Source: Pontederia crassipes
Lineage: Eukaryota; Streptophyta; Magnoliopsida; Commelinales; Pontederiaceae
Direction of reading: 5' to 3'
Assembly (NCBI GenBank): GCA_030549335.1
Contig: CM060194.1
Coordinates: forward strand, 69,724,077 to 69,788,076
Length of the DNA: 64,000 nt
The notes under the pieces are model-generated. The model had not been told where the DNA came from and searched no databases. It worked only from the letters and a program-made list of their open reading frames with translations. Each line of letters begins with the position of its first letter. Position 1 is the first letter of the stretch. Of this stretch, positions 47,130-60,000 are shown one piece after another. The translations under genes and the position numbers were made by a program.

Positions 47130-50088
47130 GAAAATTTCTCTCGCATTTCTGACTCTAATTCCCACGTGGCCTCCTTACCTTGATGGTGCTTCCATGCCAC
47201 TTTGCCCAATGTCATTGTCTTATTTTCCTTTTGTACTTCTTGATACTCTAATATCTCTATGGATTACTCCTCGTATGTTGGATCCACCTTGAGGTTCGGC
47301 TCCTCAATTTGGATGACGTTGGCGTAGTCATGTTTATATTTTCGGAGCAACGAGACGTTAAAGATGTTATGCACTCTGGCGTATGCCGGGAGTAACGGCA
47401 ACCTACATGCGGAATCACCAACCATATCTAGAATTTCAAAGGGGCTCACATACCTTGGGCTCAATTTTCCTTCAATCTCATTATGCCCTTGGTTGGTGAG
47501 ACTTTGAGTAAGACTTGTTCACCGGCCTTGAACGTGTGCTCTCGTCTTTTCTTGTCGACGTAGGCCTTCTGTCGCTCTTGAGCAGACTTCATTCTTTTCT
47601 TTATAAGCTCAATTCGATCAGTGTAAGTCTGCTTGCGAAGCTCAGTGCTCAATAGCTTTCTTTCGCCGACTTCTCCCCAGCATGCCGGGGAACGACATGG
47701 TCTGTCGTACAGAACTTCAAACGGAAATATCTCTATGCTTGCATGGTAACTGTTATTGTATACGAACTCGATAAGAGGTAGATGGTTGTCCAAATTACCA
47801 TGCCAGTCCAAGGCACATGCTCGAAGCATGTCTTCCACTGATTGGATAATCCGTTCTGATTGTCCGTCAATTTGTGGATGAAATATAGTACTATAACGTA
47901 GTCTTGTATCGAACGCATTCTGTAAGCTTTTTCAAAACCTGACGGTGAACCTTGAATCTCTATCGGACACGATGACTAAGGGAATTCCATGGAGTCTTAT
48001 TATCTCCTGCACATACAGATCCATCAAACTATCTAACGATTGCTTCACCTTGATGGGTAGGAAGTGGGCCGATTTGGTAAGTCGATCCACTACCACCCAA
48101 ATAGCATCATGTCCCTTTTGAGTTCGAGGGAGGCCAGTGATGAAGTCCATGGTGATTTCCTCCCACTTCTATTGTAGTATCACGAGGCTCTCTAGCATAC
48201 CCTGAGACTTTTGGTGTTTTATCTTTACTTGCTGACAGACTATACACCTAGACATGTATTCTGCTATTTCCTTCTTCATATCTAGCCACCAAAAGTTTCG
48301 CTGCACGTCTTTGTACATCTTTGTACTCCCAGGATGGATTATAAATTCAGACTTATGGCATTCATCCAAAACTTCCCTTCGTAGAGCTGAATTATTGGGT
48401 ATCATAACCGGTCGCGATACCGAATGCCACCATCTAATGAGACCTTGAAGTCGTTTCCTTCCAGACTCATTTTGATCATCATGGTCTGGTAGTCAGAGTC
48501 TTCAACTTGCGTCGCGATGATCCGTCCAATAAGATCTGCTCGATCCACTGCATCATCATGAGCGAGCCATTAGGTGTTACATGTGGAGCCCACTTGAAGA
48601 GTTCCTCCATCATCTCATATTGTCGGAGACGCATGAAGGCCACTGAGCCTTTCCACTTCCGATTAAGAGCATCAGCTACTGAGTTCGCCGTCCATGGATG
48701 ATAGTTGATGGCGAACTCGTAGTCCTTTAGGAATTTCATCCATCGCCTCTGGCGCATGTTCAGATCTCTCTGAGCGAACACATATTTCAAACTCTTATGA
48801 TGTGTGTACACTATAAACTGTTCCCCATACAGATAATGTCGTCAGAGCTTGAGAATAAAGACTACAGCTACTAGCTCGAGATCATGAGTAGGGTAGTTGA
48901 TATCATGTTTCTTCAGTTGTCTTGATGCATAAGCTACCACCTTTTCATGTTGCATCAAGACACATCCCAGTCATGTGCCGCTGGCGTCACTGTAGATTAC
49001 ATACTCACCACTGCCTAAAGATAATGTGAGTATGGGTGCGAAGGTCAACCGCCTTTTCAGCTCCTGGAAACTTTCTTCACATTTTGTAGACCAAATAAAC
49101 TTTTCGCCCCTTCGGGTGAGCTTGGTCAATGGTAGTGCCAATCTGGAAAAATCTTTATTGAATCTTCTATAATACCTTGCCAAACTGAGGAAACTTCTTA
49201 TCTCAGAGACGTTCTTTGATTGAGTCCAATTTGACACTGCCTCGACCTTAGCTAGGTCCACTGATATCCCATCTTTGAAAACGATATGCCCAAGGAATAT
49301 CATTTGGTCCATCCAAAATTCACATTTGGAGAACTTCGCATACAATTTCTTCGCTCGCAATGTTTTCAAAATGATCCTCAGATGTTTCTTGTGTTGCTCC
49401 ACACTGGGTGAATAGATGAGAATATCATCCACAAAGACGATCACGAACTTGTCAAGATGTTCGTTGAACGTCCGGTTCATCGGGTCCATAAATGCTGCAA
49501 GTGCTTTACTTAATCCAAATGGCATGACAAAGAATTCGTAGTGTCCATACCGTGACCTGAAAGACATTTTCGGGATATCTTCCTCTACTACCCTGAGTTA
49601 ATGGTAGCCGCTCCGCAAATTAAGTTTGGAGAATACTTTGGCATTGACGAGCTGATTGAACAAGTCATCAATGCGAGGCTCAGCTCGTCAATGCGAGGAA
49701 GGAGGGACTTGTTCTTTACCGTGACCTTGTTGAGCATCCGGTAATCTATGCACAACATCATTGATCCGTCATTCTTGACGAAAAGGACAGGAGCACCCCA
49801 TGGTGAGACACTAGGCCTGATGAAGCCCTTATCCAATATCTCTTGAATCTGAGTCTTCAGCTCTTTCATCTCTGCATGAGCCATGCGGTACGGAGCCTTA
49901 GAGATTGGAGCTGTGCCTAGTACGAGTTTGATATGGAAGTCAATGTCTCTCTTCGGCGGTAGACCGCTGGCATCCTCAGGGAACACTTTCGGAAATTCCT
50001 TCACGATGTCTATGTCTTGTGGGGTTTTGGTAGGACCTTCCACCTTTGTCACGCTTCTCAAAAATCCTCTGCAATCTTGCTTAAGCAA
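47130..50088 (-). pseudogene. pol region of the gypsy element: RT, RNase H, integrase, chromodomain
   Basis: The reverse transcriptase opens with [14 protein letters not shown] and [19 protein letters not shown] (49950-49790). It continues with YGHYEFFVMPFGLSKALAAF and FVDDILIYS (49540-49410), the last holding the catalytic aspartates. RNase H ends with the [20 protein letters not shown] stretch near 48800 and [10 protein letters not shown]. Integrase has its H-H-C-C zinc module (HKSEFIIHPG ... CIVCQQVK, 48360-48220). Core aspartates lie in VVVDRLTKSAHF and VSDRDSRF (48100-47940). After a frameshift near 47860 comes MLRACALDWHGNLDNHLP. The chromodomain-like tail follows an in-frame stop near 47266. 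Several frameshifts and stops make the frame defective. Confidence 0.88.
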
Positions 50089-50315
50089 TTTCTAAGCCTT
50101 CATTGCTGACACTATGACCTTGGGTTCTTTCCGGTGTATACCTCTAACTATGACTTTCTCTTTAACATTTGTTCCTATCACCATTTTCTTTTTCTTGCAC
50201 ATGATGGTAGCATCGTGTTGAGCTAGCCAGTCCATGCCTAGTATGACATTATAATCCCTCATGGGTATTATGATCAGGTTAACAAAAAAGTTCTTTTTAT
50301 CAATTTCTGCTGATA

Positions 50316-51640
50316 CCTCATCTAAGTATCTAGTAGTCCGTAGTGTTCCTTGTGGGTAAGAATAATCATGCTAGGTTCTAGGTTCATAACAGGTAACCCA
50401 AAGGTTATAGCACACTCTTCTGATATGAAAGAATGAGTGGCTTCGGAATCGAATAAAATGATAGTAGGTAGCTTGGCAATACAGAGCGTACCTCGAATGA
50501 CGTCAGCGTCATTCTGCTGAGTATTCTCTTCCAGGTTGAAGAGTCTTCCTTGCACTAGAGGCTTGCGCTATGGACAGTCCCGGAAAAAGTGATCCATCAC
50601 GCCACAATAATTGCATGCACTGCTGTTCATGCGGTATACTCCAGCATGAGTCCTGCCACAAGTGTTACACAGGATTTTCTCACCTTGCATTGTTTGTGCC
50701 TGAGGAGCCTTGAGTTGTTGGGGCCTCTGTTGTGCCGATCGTCTTACCGGCTGTTGGGGTTGTCTCTGTTGGGGTTGTTGTTGCGCTGGAGTTTGCTGAC
50801 GCTGACGAGGTGGTGATAGAGGTGGTCGGGGCTGTTGCTCATGATGGGGCCGTTCGGTTTGTTGTGGGGCAGGGTACGGTCGGAGACGATTATTTTGTCG
50901 CTAGTCTCGTCGTTGGTGGTGTTTGTTCCTCCTGAACTGTTGGGATTGAAACCCCTGTCCCACTTTTTGTTGCCCTCTTCTAGCCTATTGTAGCGCTTGC
51001 TGGTCTTTTTCCATCAGAGTGGCCAGCTAGACCGCATTCACAAAAGTTTTACAATTGCCAGGTCAGATTTGAGCTCTTATACCCGGACTCAATCCTTCGA
51101 TGAAAATATTGGCTTTCTCCAGCTCATCCATGGGCAGCTTGGCGTATTTCTGGAGGCGGACAAACTTGGCTTGGTACTGGGCCACCGTCATTGTTCCTTG
51201 GGTCAAGTTGAGAAACTCCTACTGTTTCATCCTCTTCTGAAAGGCAGGGAAGAAGCGAACTTCAAATAACCGTCGGAAGTCAAACCATGGCACCACCTTG
51301 ACGCCCGTAAAATCAGTCGCCTTGGTCACTTTTCACCAATCTTTGCGTCTTTGGTAAGGATGTCGGCGGCGAATATCACCTGCTTGCTTTCCAGGTAGTC
51401 TAAGAGTTTAAATTTGTCCTCCATCGTGTCTATCCATTATTCTACCACGTCTATCAGAACTCCTGTATGGTGTATGAGGGAGGCAGTGGTCGTTCCTGAC
51501 GTTCTGGTTGTTCAGGTTGTGATGGGGGATTATGAATTTCTTCATCGTTGGGGTTCTCAGCCTCATCATTCAAGACGTGGGGAGGCATCTATAGGGATAA
51601 TATAACTGAATAAATAAAAAAATCTCTTATAAAGAATTTA
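50316..51640 (-). pseudogene. gag and protease region of the gypsy element
   Basis: Gag capsid fragments include TVAQYQAKFVRLQKYAK near 51170 and EKANIFIEGLSPGIRAQI near 51100, typical of retrotrans_gag. A Gln/Pro-rich linker follows (50900-50700), then a zinc knuckle CNYCGVMDHFFRDC (C-x2-C-x4-H-x4-C) near 50600. Next comes the aspartic protease-like stretch FDSEATHSFISEECAITFGL near 50440; the usual D-S/T-G-A active site has become DSEA. Internal stops interrupt the frame several times. Confidence 0.8.
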
Positions 51641-51783
51641 TTCGGTACTTACTTGAAGAGTGAAGTTGCAATTACTCAAGATGCTTGCACATGACTTTAC
51701 TTTAATTCTTGGGACACTATGAACAGTAATGACCATGCAATGATCCATGCTCTACTATGAACAATATGGAGCCAAGAACTTCG

Positions 51784-51795
51784 GCTCTAATACCA
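51784..51795 (-). other. Primer-binding site (tRNA-iMet) of the gypsy element
   Basis: The minus strand reads TGGTATTAGAGC three bases inside the 5' LTR. It matches the plant initiator-methionine primer site TGGTATCAGAGC with one mismatch, which confirms element orientation and the LTR edge. Confidence 0.88.
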
Positions 51796-51798
51796 AAC

Positions 51799-54118
51799 TA
51801 TAATGCTCCCAAAATCCGCCTTTCTACCACGCTGGCAGTCAGACTGACCAAGGGATTTGACTTTGACTTGGACTTTGACTGGTCAACAAATGACCCACGT
51901 GGCAATAGAAATGATAGAGAAATAATAATGATATGAGAATGCGGAAGAAATATCATTGAGAATCAACAATGTCACATGACACGTGATAATTCAAGAGAAA
52001 TAAGGAAACAAAGGTAATTTGAATAGTTCTGAGAATATCATCAAAAGCAAGACTAAAAGGAGAAATTCAAGTATTTCATATTTACAACATTAGATAATTC
52101 AAATGCAGAATATAAATGGCGGAAAGCTGTGGTTATATTGCAAATTATGTGCCACCGTCCTGGAGCTCTGCATTATTCACTTCCTCTTTAAGTAGGGTTC
52201 TCACCTGCAAAATCCCAAAGCATGGGCATGGAATGCCTGTGAACTAACGTCCAGTACACATAGAGTCATAGACGATGAAATAATAATCAACGATCAATTA
52301 TTTTATTCATTACTTTAACAATACTTTATACAATACCATGCTCTGTGGTCCATTATCATACTCTGTGATCTATTGGCATCTTCAGTTATCCATTACCATA
52401 TTCTGTTATCCATTGTCATGTTCAATTATCCATTATCATATTCTGTTATGCTCTGTGTGGGACTACGTCTTTTGCATTACTATAAGATTCTTGATGTTCG
52501 TTATCCTATATGAGCTCGACTTTAATTAGTTGGGAAGCTAGAGGTGTCTCTGCACTGAATGTTGTCAGGATGCCCATAAAAAGGAAGGTGTACGCTCAGG
52601 CACAATCTTTTCGAAAAACGGATGGGAGAGGACCTGCATTCCAGGAACAGTGATCGTTACGGACCTGTAGGTTCACTGTCTCCTCAGCTAAGCTACATGT
52701 TCCTCTGGCATAACAATATAATTCATATGTGCCCTCGTGGGGGAAGAGTGCGTTCACTGCGTCACTCTTGTTCGGAGCACAGGTGGGAGAGGGCCTGTGG
52801 TCTAGGAGCAGTGGCAGTTAAACCAGTAGGTACACTGTCTCCTCAGTGCAGCTACCTGCCCCTCCACTGTACAATACACTGACCTTTACCATGAATAACG
52901 CATAGCTATCCCATTCATTTCTCTTTACATTACTTATCTTCTTTACAAGGGTGGGGTTCACAATCATGATTCAGAGAAGGGGTAAGGTTTGGTCCCTTTT
53001 CTGCGGACGAAAGGTTCGTTACTTATTTCACTAGATCGAACCTGGCCTACAGTGGCCAGTCGAAGGTTTAGAATTCATTACAATTGCTCTGGGCCCTCAA
53101 GGGCATTTTGATCATTTCACAAGTGCTCTAGCCCTTCAAGGACATTTTGGTCATTTCACTTTGAAGTTCATGTTTTTCTTAGGATGGTCAACTGATATGG
53201 CCGAGTCGGCCGACCGCCCAAGGGGCCGGTCGACCGATACTGCTCTCGGCCGAATGGGTTCTCTTGAGGATCCGATCGATCGTTCGACGTGAATCGGTCA
53301 ACTGGTCATTGTTGTAGGATCGGTCGATCTTTCTGGAATCGGTCGACCGATCGTATGCAATCGGGCTCGGTGGCTTCCGCCGGATCGGTCGACCAATCCG
53401 GGCAACCCGATCGACATGGTTTCTAGTGAATCGGTCGACCGATCTTGCTGAATCGGTCGACCGATTCTACAGACGAAACAGAATCGTCGGTCGACTTTTG
53501 GGATTTCGGCCGGCTTCCAATCGTCGAAACACGCTGATTTCAATATGAAAAATATTGCTAAACATCTCTAGGCCATAAAGGAATCGAAATGCATGGCTTT
53601 TGACCTACATTTCTTCGTCTAGGGAATTTTTACGTCTAAGGTACCTTTATCAGTCGAATTCCGATTGTTACGGTCGTTGTCATTGTTCCGATGGATCGCC
53701 GGACGTTCTCGGCCGGCGAGGTGCGCGCCTAATCCTCGCGAAGGTGTCGAGGGAGATCGGGTGTGTACAGGTCGTCTCGTCCGTGCTCGAATCGTTCGTC
53801 CGCTAGTTCGCCAGTCGTCGGAGGAGAAGAAGAAGAAGGATGGAGTCGACGGCCGAGGGAATTCAAAAGGGCGAGCAGACCCCCAACCCTCCTCCTTATA
53901 TCACTGTTGTTCCTCTTCGACTGGAGAACGAGTCGTGGGAGGGGAAGTGGAGAGTGGGGGAGAGTCTCATGGGGGGAGAGGGGGAGAGGGAGAGAATGGG
54001 GGAGATAAGTGGGGCAGAGTTCTGACCGATTCTCTCGTCCCCCACTTTGTTTTTTTTATCTGAATTGTTTTTTTGTATTTTAAATTTCAAATAAAGGGAG
54101 AAATGGCCGGGCATTACA
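51799..54118 (-). repeat. 5' LTR of the gypsy element
   Basis: On the minus strand it starts TGTAATGCCCGGCC (54118) and ends GCATTATA (51799), so the final CA has mutated to TA. It is 2,320 bases long. Relative to the other LTR it keeps a segment of roughly 230 bases (about 53490-53720) and has one fewer 40-bp tandem unit near 52340-52450. Confidence 0.9.
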
Positions 54119-55439
54119 ATACTAATCTTTGTGTAGACAAATTATGTACTTCAGTAGCGACATTAAAAGTTGTTCAAATGCCTCGCTAAATCAAAACAGA
54201 ACTGAAATTTGTAAGCCACTCATTTTTATTAAGTGCTCCAGATGTAAGTTTCCTTGACATCCATTTGGTTGGCATTACAAAAGACAATATTTTGGGGGTA
54301 GGAAGACTTCGTTCAGTCTTGAAATTTGAGTTCGTTTATACAGGAAGAGCAGGGATAATTGATATATAATCTTCTATGGCACTGCATTATGTATTAATAT
54401 GCAAGTTAGTTTATTAATCTTTAACTGTTTTAGCTCCAACGATTCATGGTATTAATTGGTGCGCTAGTCAAACTTTAAGGCCTGCAGTTTTATAATTGCT
54501 GCTACAAGCCTACAACATTCATCTTGGAGCATACCACATTACCATTGCATTCTTGCATTGACATGCAACAAATCTGAAATAGTCATCTTAAATGTTGCTC
54601 CACCTGTGGTATCAGCTTCTACCAAATTGCTAAACAAGTTTGTGCTGTAACAATAAGAGAGATATGGTTTTAAAATAATTTTTTTGTGCCTCCTTGCTTT
54701 ATCGTGTAAGAAGCAAAGCATGGAACACGATAGTGAATCACCAAAATTTCTGTGATGTTTTCTTTCCTTCTTCGTAGACACATATGTTCCATGCCTGTAG
54801 ATGTTCTTTCGAGGGGTCTTATCAGTATATGTTTTCAAGGTGACCTTCATGTTTACGCTACCTCTACCACTTGCATGCGGTCATTGAACATGTATTGATC
54901 AATTTCTCCTTCACCATATTTTTTCTGAATCTCATCTGATCATCTCTTATTCTCTTGTAGAAGAATCAAATTTGGCTCCACATGACAGGTAATTCGGTCT
55001 TGGACAGTTGAACGGTTACGTGCGCATCTGAAAGCAAGAGGCCTCTCACCAAAGGGGAAAAAAGGCAAGACTTTTGACTTCAAAACATATTGAAATTTGG
55101 AGGTCCAGATTTTTGTACTGGGATTTGAAGTGCGTGTAAAACTTTTCATTGTGCTAATCGCTTGAATTCACAATATTAGTTGTTTCATTACTGTCCCTTT
55201 CTCTATTAACACTACCAATTATAATCGCCTGGATGCAGGATGAGCTAATAGCACGCTTGAGAAGCAAGGATGCATATGTGATGTAATGATTGGAGCCAAC
55301 AAATGACAGAGGATAGAAAGGTAGAGACAGGATAGACCCTGTTTGGCTTGATCCATGATGGTGCACTTTCAGCCTTTGATACACTAAGGCTACTAAAAAA
55401 GCCTTAAGCAATCTTATATTTTTTTCCATATATTATGTT
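54119..55439. other. Intergenic DNA right of the gypsy element
   Basis: Minus-strand frames of 69-103 codons occur here, but none shows a known domain or splice structure. Base composition is more balanced than elsewhere, so an unrecognised remnant is possible. Confidence 0.4.
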
Positions 55440-55600
55440 TTAGAGCCGGTCCCAAGTCCGGATAAAGGAGGAGGGTTGTGTTAAGCTCCGACAGCCAGTG
55501 TAAAATCCTGTCGAATCTTATGAATATGAATTAACGAAGCGTCGTATGATCCATATAGCCGACCCCATTTAGTGGAATAAAGTTTTATTGTTATTGTATA
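55440..55600 (+). mobile_element. 3'-end remnant of a non-LTR retroelement (RTE-type or SINE)
   Basis: The stretch GAGCCGGTCCCAAGTCCGGA, followed by CGTCGTATGATCCATATAGC and CGACCCCATTTAGTGGAATA, then a TTGTTATTGTAT tail, resembles the conserved 3' end of plant RTE-type non-LTR elements, which finishes in TTG repeats. No reverse transcriptase accompanies it. Confidence 0.45.
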
Positions 55601-57046
55601 CACTCGGGGCCCTCGATATTTAGAACTATTAACATCTGACTATTCGAGTCGGGGTGAAGAGCAGAATTGTTCTCCTTGCCAAGTGGTGACTGCAGAAATC
55701 GAATTTAGTGTACAACTCATTAGGACACAATCGTACGAACCAATTGTGCCTTATATTTTTACCTACTATGACAGTCCACTTTGAGGAGAAGTTGAGATTT
55801 CTAGGTTCATATGCTTTGTTTGAACGCCATCCTGAATATTCTGTCTATATATGACGGTCGTAACATATAATTGGAGTGCAAAGTAAAGGAATAAGGACAA
55901 AAGTTTACCTTTTTTTTCAAGAAAAAATGTTTTTCGAAATTTGATTTTTTTGATCTTACAAAGGAGGATCTTCTAATATATTTAAAAAGGAAAACATGAA
56001 GAGAGAAAAATGGTACAATTTGTTCCCAATACACCAAAACACATTGTCTGATTTTTTTTTCTAAACAGCACATTATGCTTTCTTTTTTCAGTCACATTCT
56101 TCCTTTTCTCATGGTGTTTCTATGTTTCAGTGGCTTCGTCATAACAAAGTGTCATATTAATTTAAATCAGTAGATGTAAAAGTATTAAGGAAAATTGAGT
56201 TTTAGAAAGACAAAGAAAGAGAGTTCATGCTACTATGTTTGGGTAATATAAAAAGTTTTCTATAGGTTTTTAAAATGTGACGTCTTACTATGTAATTTAC
56301 AAACTTAAGAAATAAATTAAAATGATAAAAACAAAGTAAAAACGGAGTGGCCACTGAAGTAAGAGGAAGGGGCTATAAGTAGATCAACTTATCGTATAAT
56401 AAAAAATTATTTGTACGATAAATCAATCCACTTACTTCGTGCTATAAATTATAGTGCAAAAATGCATCGTATATTTCTCTTATCCTAAGAAGAAAAAATG
56501 AAAAAAAATTATACATCTCAATTTTGTGACATCATACGGATCTAATCCATGAACGAAAATTTTCTTCCAAAGGAAAAAAAATATTGTATGGGAGAAATAT
56601 TTGAATTTATAATATATCCATATAGAGTTGGTAAATGACTAGATGCGAAACAGTAAAGAAAATTTAAAGTTTTTTCTCATGGTTCTTTACAATAAAAAAA
56701 TATTCAACTCATTTCGACAACCAATTCACATAGATTAAAACATTTATGCGTCACTCACCGACAAAAAAAATTATATATTGCCATTTAACCCCAATGTTAA
56801 ACTCCTTTTTTTCATGTACATGTATCTGTATTTTTCTTTCATAACCAAAAACGGTAATGTTAAACACTGTCATAAGTCATAACGTTTTGTTCATAACACT
56901 GCCACGCACTCGATACCGGGATACCTACACCATCGTAGCGTCTGTTATTTTAAGACCAGGCAACCCTAAAAGAGGTTCTGTTCTCTATTCGCCTCTCGCG
57001 AGCGCAAAAGAAAGCCTTCTGCGGCAAAACCTCAAACTAGACGACG
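55601..57046. other. Intergenic DNA and LSM6 promoter region
   Basis: It contains a potential hairpin at 56377-56428, whose arms AAGTAGATCAACTTATCGTA and, inverted, AAGTGGATTGATTTATCGTA enclose an AT loop. The last 100 bases hold the LSM6 leader. No other gene is seen. Confidence 0.5.
56961..56970 (+). promoter_or_regulatory. telo-box-like motif upstream of LSM6
   Basis: CAACCCTAAA is close to the AAACCCTAA telo box found in promoters of many plant genes for ribosome and RNA-processing proteins. It lies 77 bases before the start codon. A functional role is inference. Confidence 0.4.
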
Positions 57047-60000
57047 ATGAGCACCGGTGGTGCAGGAGGTGGAGCTGCAAGCGGGGGTGGGTCGGTGAAG
57101 ACGCCGGCTGACTTCCTGAAATCTATTCGTGGCCGCCCGGTCGTCGTCAAGCTCAATTCCGGCGTCGACTACCGAGGTAAGCTCCCTAGGTGTTCTGCTC
57201 GTCAACTGCCCTTGTTCCCTTGCTCTAAGTCCTTAATTTGGGCCATTCTTCTCACTTTTTTATTTGAGTACGGCAATTTTTCACTTGATTGGTATTTGGA
57301 TGAATTGCTTAAACTCCACAGTACTTTTAAACGAAAATTTGAATCTTCTTGTCCTATAACACTCAGTTTCCGTTGTTTTTTTACTTGATACAAGGTTAAA
57401 GGAACAATCTTTAAGGTTACCATATGATAAATTCGAAAAACTTGGCATGAGAGCTCCTGACGTCTCCGGTTCTATTTGATTTGCTTAACCCTGAATCTAC
57501 TGTCGTCGTAAAGAGTTGGAATGTATAACCATCCTGACTATCTAGGGTTAAGTCATTTACAAGTTGTTTAGGTTGTATTTGTTGAACGTAAGCTGAGAAA
57601 AGAGCAATCTTTTGTCTTCTTTTATGTGACAGATGAACGGGGCATGGAGGTGGTTTTTTTTTTATTGCGCGGCCTTGCTTAGATCATTGTTTTATTGCTT
57701 GGAGAATCACTAGCTACGTTGGCCATGAATGAGATGAATTTAGACTATCTTCCTTGTCATGTGTTTGTAAACTAATCTGAGTATTTGCTTTTTTTCTCAA
57801 TTAGGTCCACAGCAAAAGTACTCTTGTTTATTGTCGAGCCTTTTGGTTTTCCACCATAATGTTTTTGTTACCTACTCTAGTTTGTTTTATTTCATCCATC
57901 CTCCGGCAGTTGAGAAATGGGGAAATAAGTTTCTTCAGGAACTTTTCTGTTTTTTTAGGAGAAACCATCCAGTTTATTTATGTGGTCATTATGAAAAGTA
58001 CATATTAACAAGTGATCAGCCTCTCATCCAATCTCCTATCAGCTTCACTGCCATTGCTATAATATCTTCAACATAAGCCCTCTCCCCCTTTTTGATGTGG
58101 AATATTTGCCTTTGTCGATTGCTTACAAACTCAGTAAACCTGATATTGTCTTCCTTACTTGGTTAATCAATTTAAATTCTAGGTCTGTATGTGTTGTGTT
58201 GCAATTTTTGTTTGATTGTAATGAGATGAAGGAAGAAAGAGAGGCTCATGAATTCATGTTTCCAAGTGTATGGTTTATTTTGTCATACAATTAACTTAAA
58301 ATTCTTTCTGAAAAAAAAATTTCAAAATTCAATATTTGCTTTTTATTCAGAGAAACTCAATTCATGTTACTTTATTGCAATGAGATGAAGGAAGAATGAG
58401 AGAGGTTCATGAATCCATGTTTGAAGTGTATGGTTGCCATACAATTGTTTTAAAATTGCATCGGTTAATGCATAAACATCCTCATAAAAAAAATTGCATA
58501 GACATGCATTAACTAGCATCTGCCACATTTTCCATTTAATCCCCAAGAACTTAATGTCTGATACCAATCATGCTAATGTATGAGGATGTTTGTCAACAAA
58601 ACAACATCTCTGATCAAAACGTGAGTCAGAAAATTTATATTTTACATTCTTATTGTGAAATATTTGGAAATCAAACAAGAACTTTCTAAGCTTATAATCA
58701 CTTTGGATCTCTAGTTGAAATTTGGGGGATGTGCCACTGATTTATTAGTTTTATATTATGTCATTGGTGTCAAGGTTTGGGGAAAAAGCTACAGTTACAA
58801 TTTAAAACATAAAGAATCTGATAAGTATGAAAAAACCAACATTTAATGCTATAGATGAGTACATCATCCAAGACAGCATCTTTGCCCCTTGTTACATCAT
58901 CAATCTTAATTGTCTGTTATGATTGGGTGCAAAATAAGAAGAAACAAAGAGCAAACTTTGCCATGAAAACCTAAATAAAATCACACTAGCTGATATGATT
59001 ATGGCAGACCCACTCATGCTATTAAGCAGTGCACCTTTAAAAACGAAACATAAAATCTTTTTAGAAGGATGACTGGATGGGTTAGCTCATCAAGCCATCA
59101 TCCAGGGTTTTAACCATGTCAGATCCTGGGTGCCACTGAAAGTCTTGCTTGGCTGATGCGACGCGATAGACTTCTCACCCGAAGGTAAATGGCAAGATGG
59201 GTGCCTCATGTGGAGACGTCCTACGTTCTGTGCGGCGAGGCGGAAGAGGACATCGCCCATCTTTTCTTTGCGTGTTCGGTATCTCTAGATGTTTGGCAGC
59301 AAACGAGCATTGCGGGCCTCTTCCCATCCGCTTAGGAGACTCTTTGGCAGTCACTCCGAGGCCTTGCTAGACAGAGATCGAGTTGGAGAATGTCTTTGGC
59401 AACCTTTTTGGCCAGTACGTGGGCCATCTGGCCCTAGCATAATCGGATGACTTTGGTGGTGAGAGATTTCAAGTTGAGCAGATTGTACACCACAAAATTA
59501 CACGGATCGTCCTTCAACTTTGAGTCAATATCTAAACAGTCCTTCAACTTCAATTTGTAACTAAAACATCCCCAACTTTGATTTTATGATTCGTTCACTT
59601 GACCGATGATAGTAGGTTTCCTGGTTGCCTAGGTTACGTGGCTGTCACATCAGCCCTTTATCTTTCATCCACATCATTAAAAAATAATAAAATAATATAA
59701 ATATATAATAAACTAATATTAAAAATAAAAAAATGAAATTCCATCGGCGTCGGGGGGCACCCCCCATTCTCCATCGACACCGGGCGAGGGGTGCTCGTCC
59801 CCCTTACCTGCTCGTGGCCGGCGAAGGAGAAAAGGGGGGCCGACACCCCCTTTCTCCCTTGTGACCGGCGATGAGGAAAAGGGGGCGTCGGCCCCTCTTT
59901 TCTCCTTTGCTCGCAGCCTTTCCCCCTTCGCCAGCCCCCCTTTTCTCCTTCACTCACGGCCTGCAAAGCAGAAAAGGAGGGCCGGCGAAGGGGGAAAGAG

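Larger units (their letters stand above)
44831..54118 (-). mobile_element. Ty3/gypsy LTR retrotransposon, chromovirus type (Tekay/Del-like), decayed
   Basis: The 9.3-kb element is read on the minus strand: 5' LTR at 51799-54118, then primer site, gag, protease, reverse transcriptase/RNase H, integrase, a chromodomain-like tail, and 3' LTR at 44831-47061. Integrase after RT-RNase H defines Ty3/gypsy, and the tail (IEILEYQEVQ ... EATWELESEMR at 47275-47130) is a chromodomain, placing it among the chromoviruses; long LTRs favour the Tekay/Del branch. Flanks read ATATT (44826-44830) and ATACT (54119-54123), a 4/5 target duplication. Stops and frameshifts in all domains make it non-autonomous. Confidence 0.9.
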
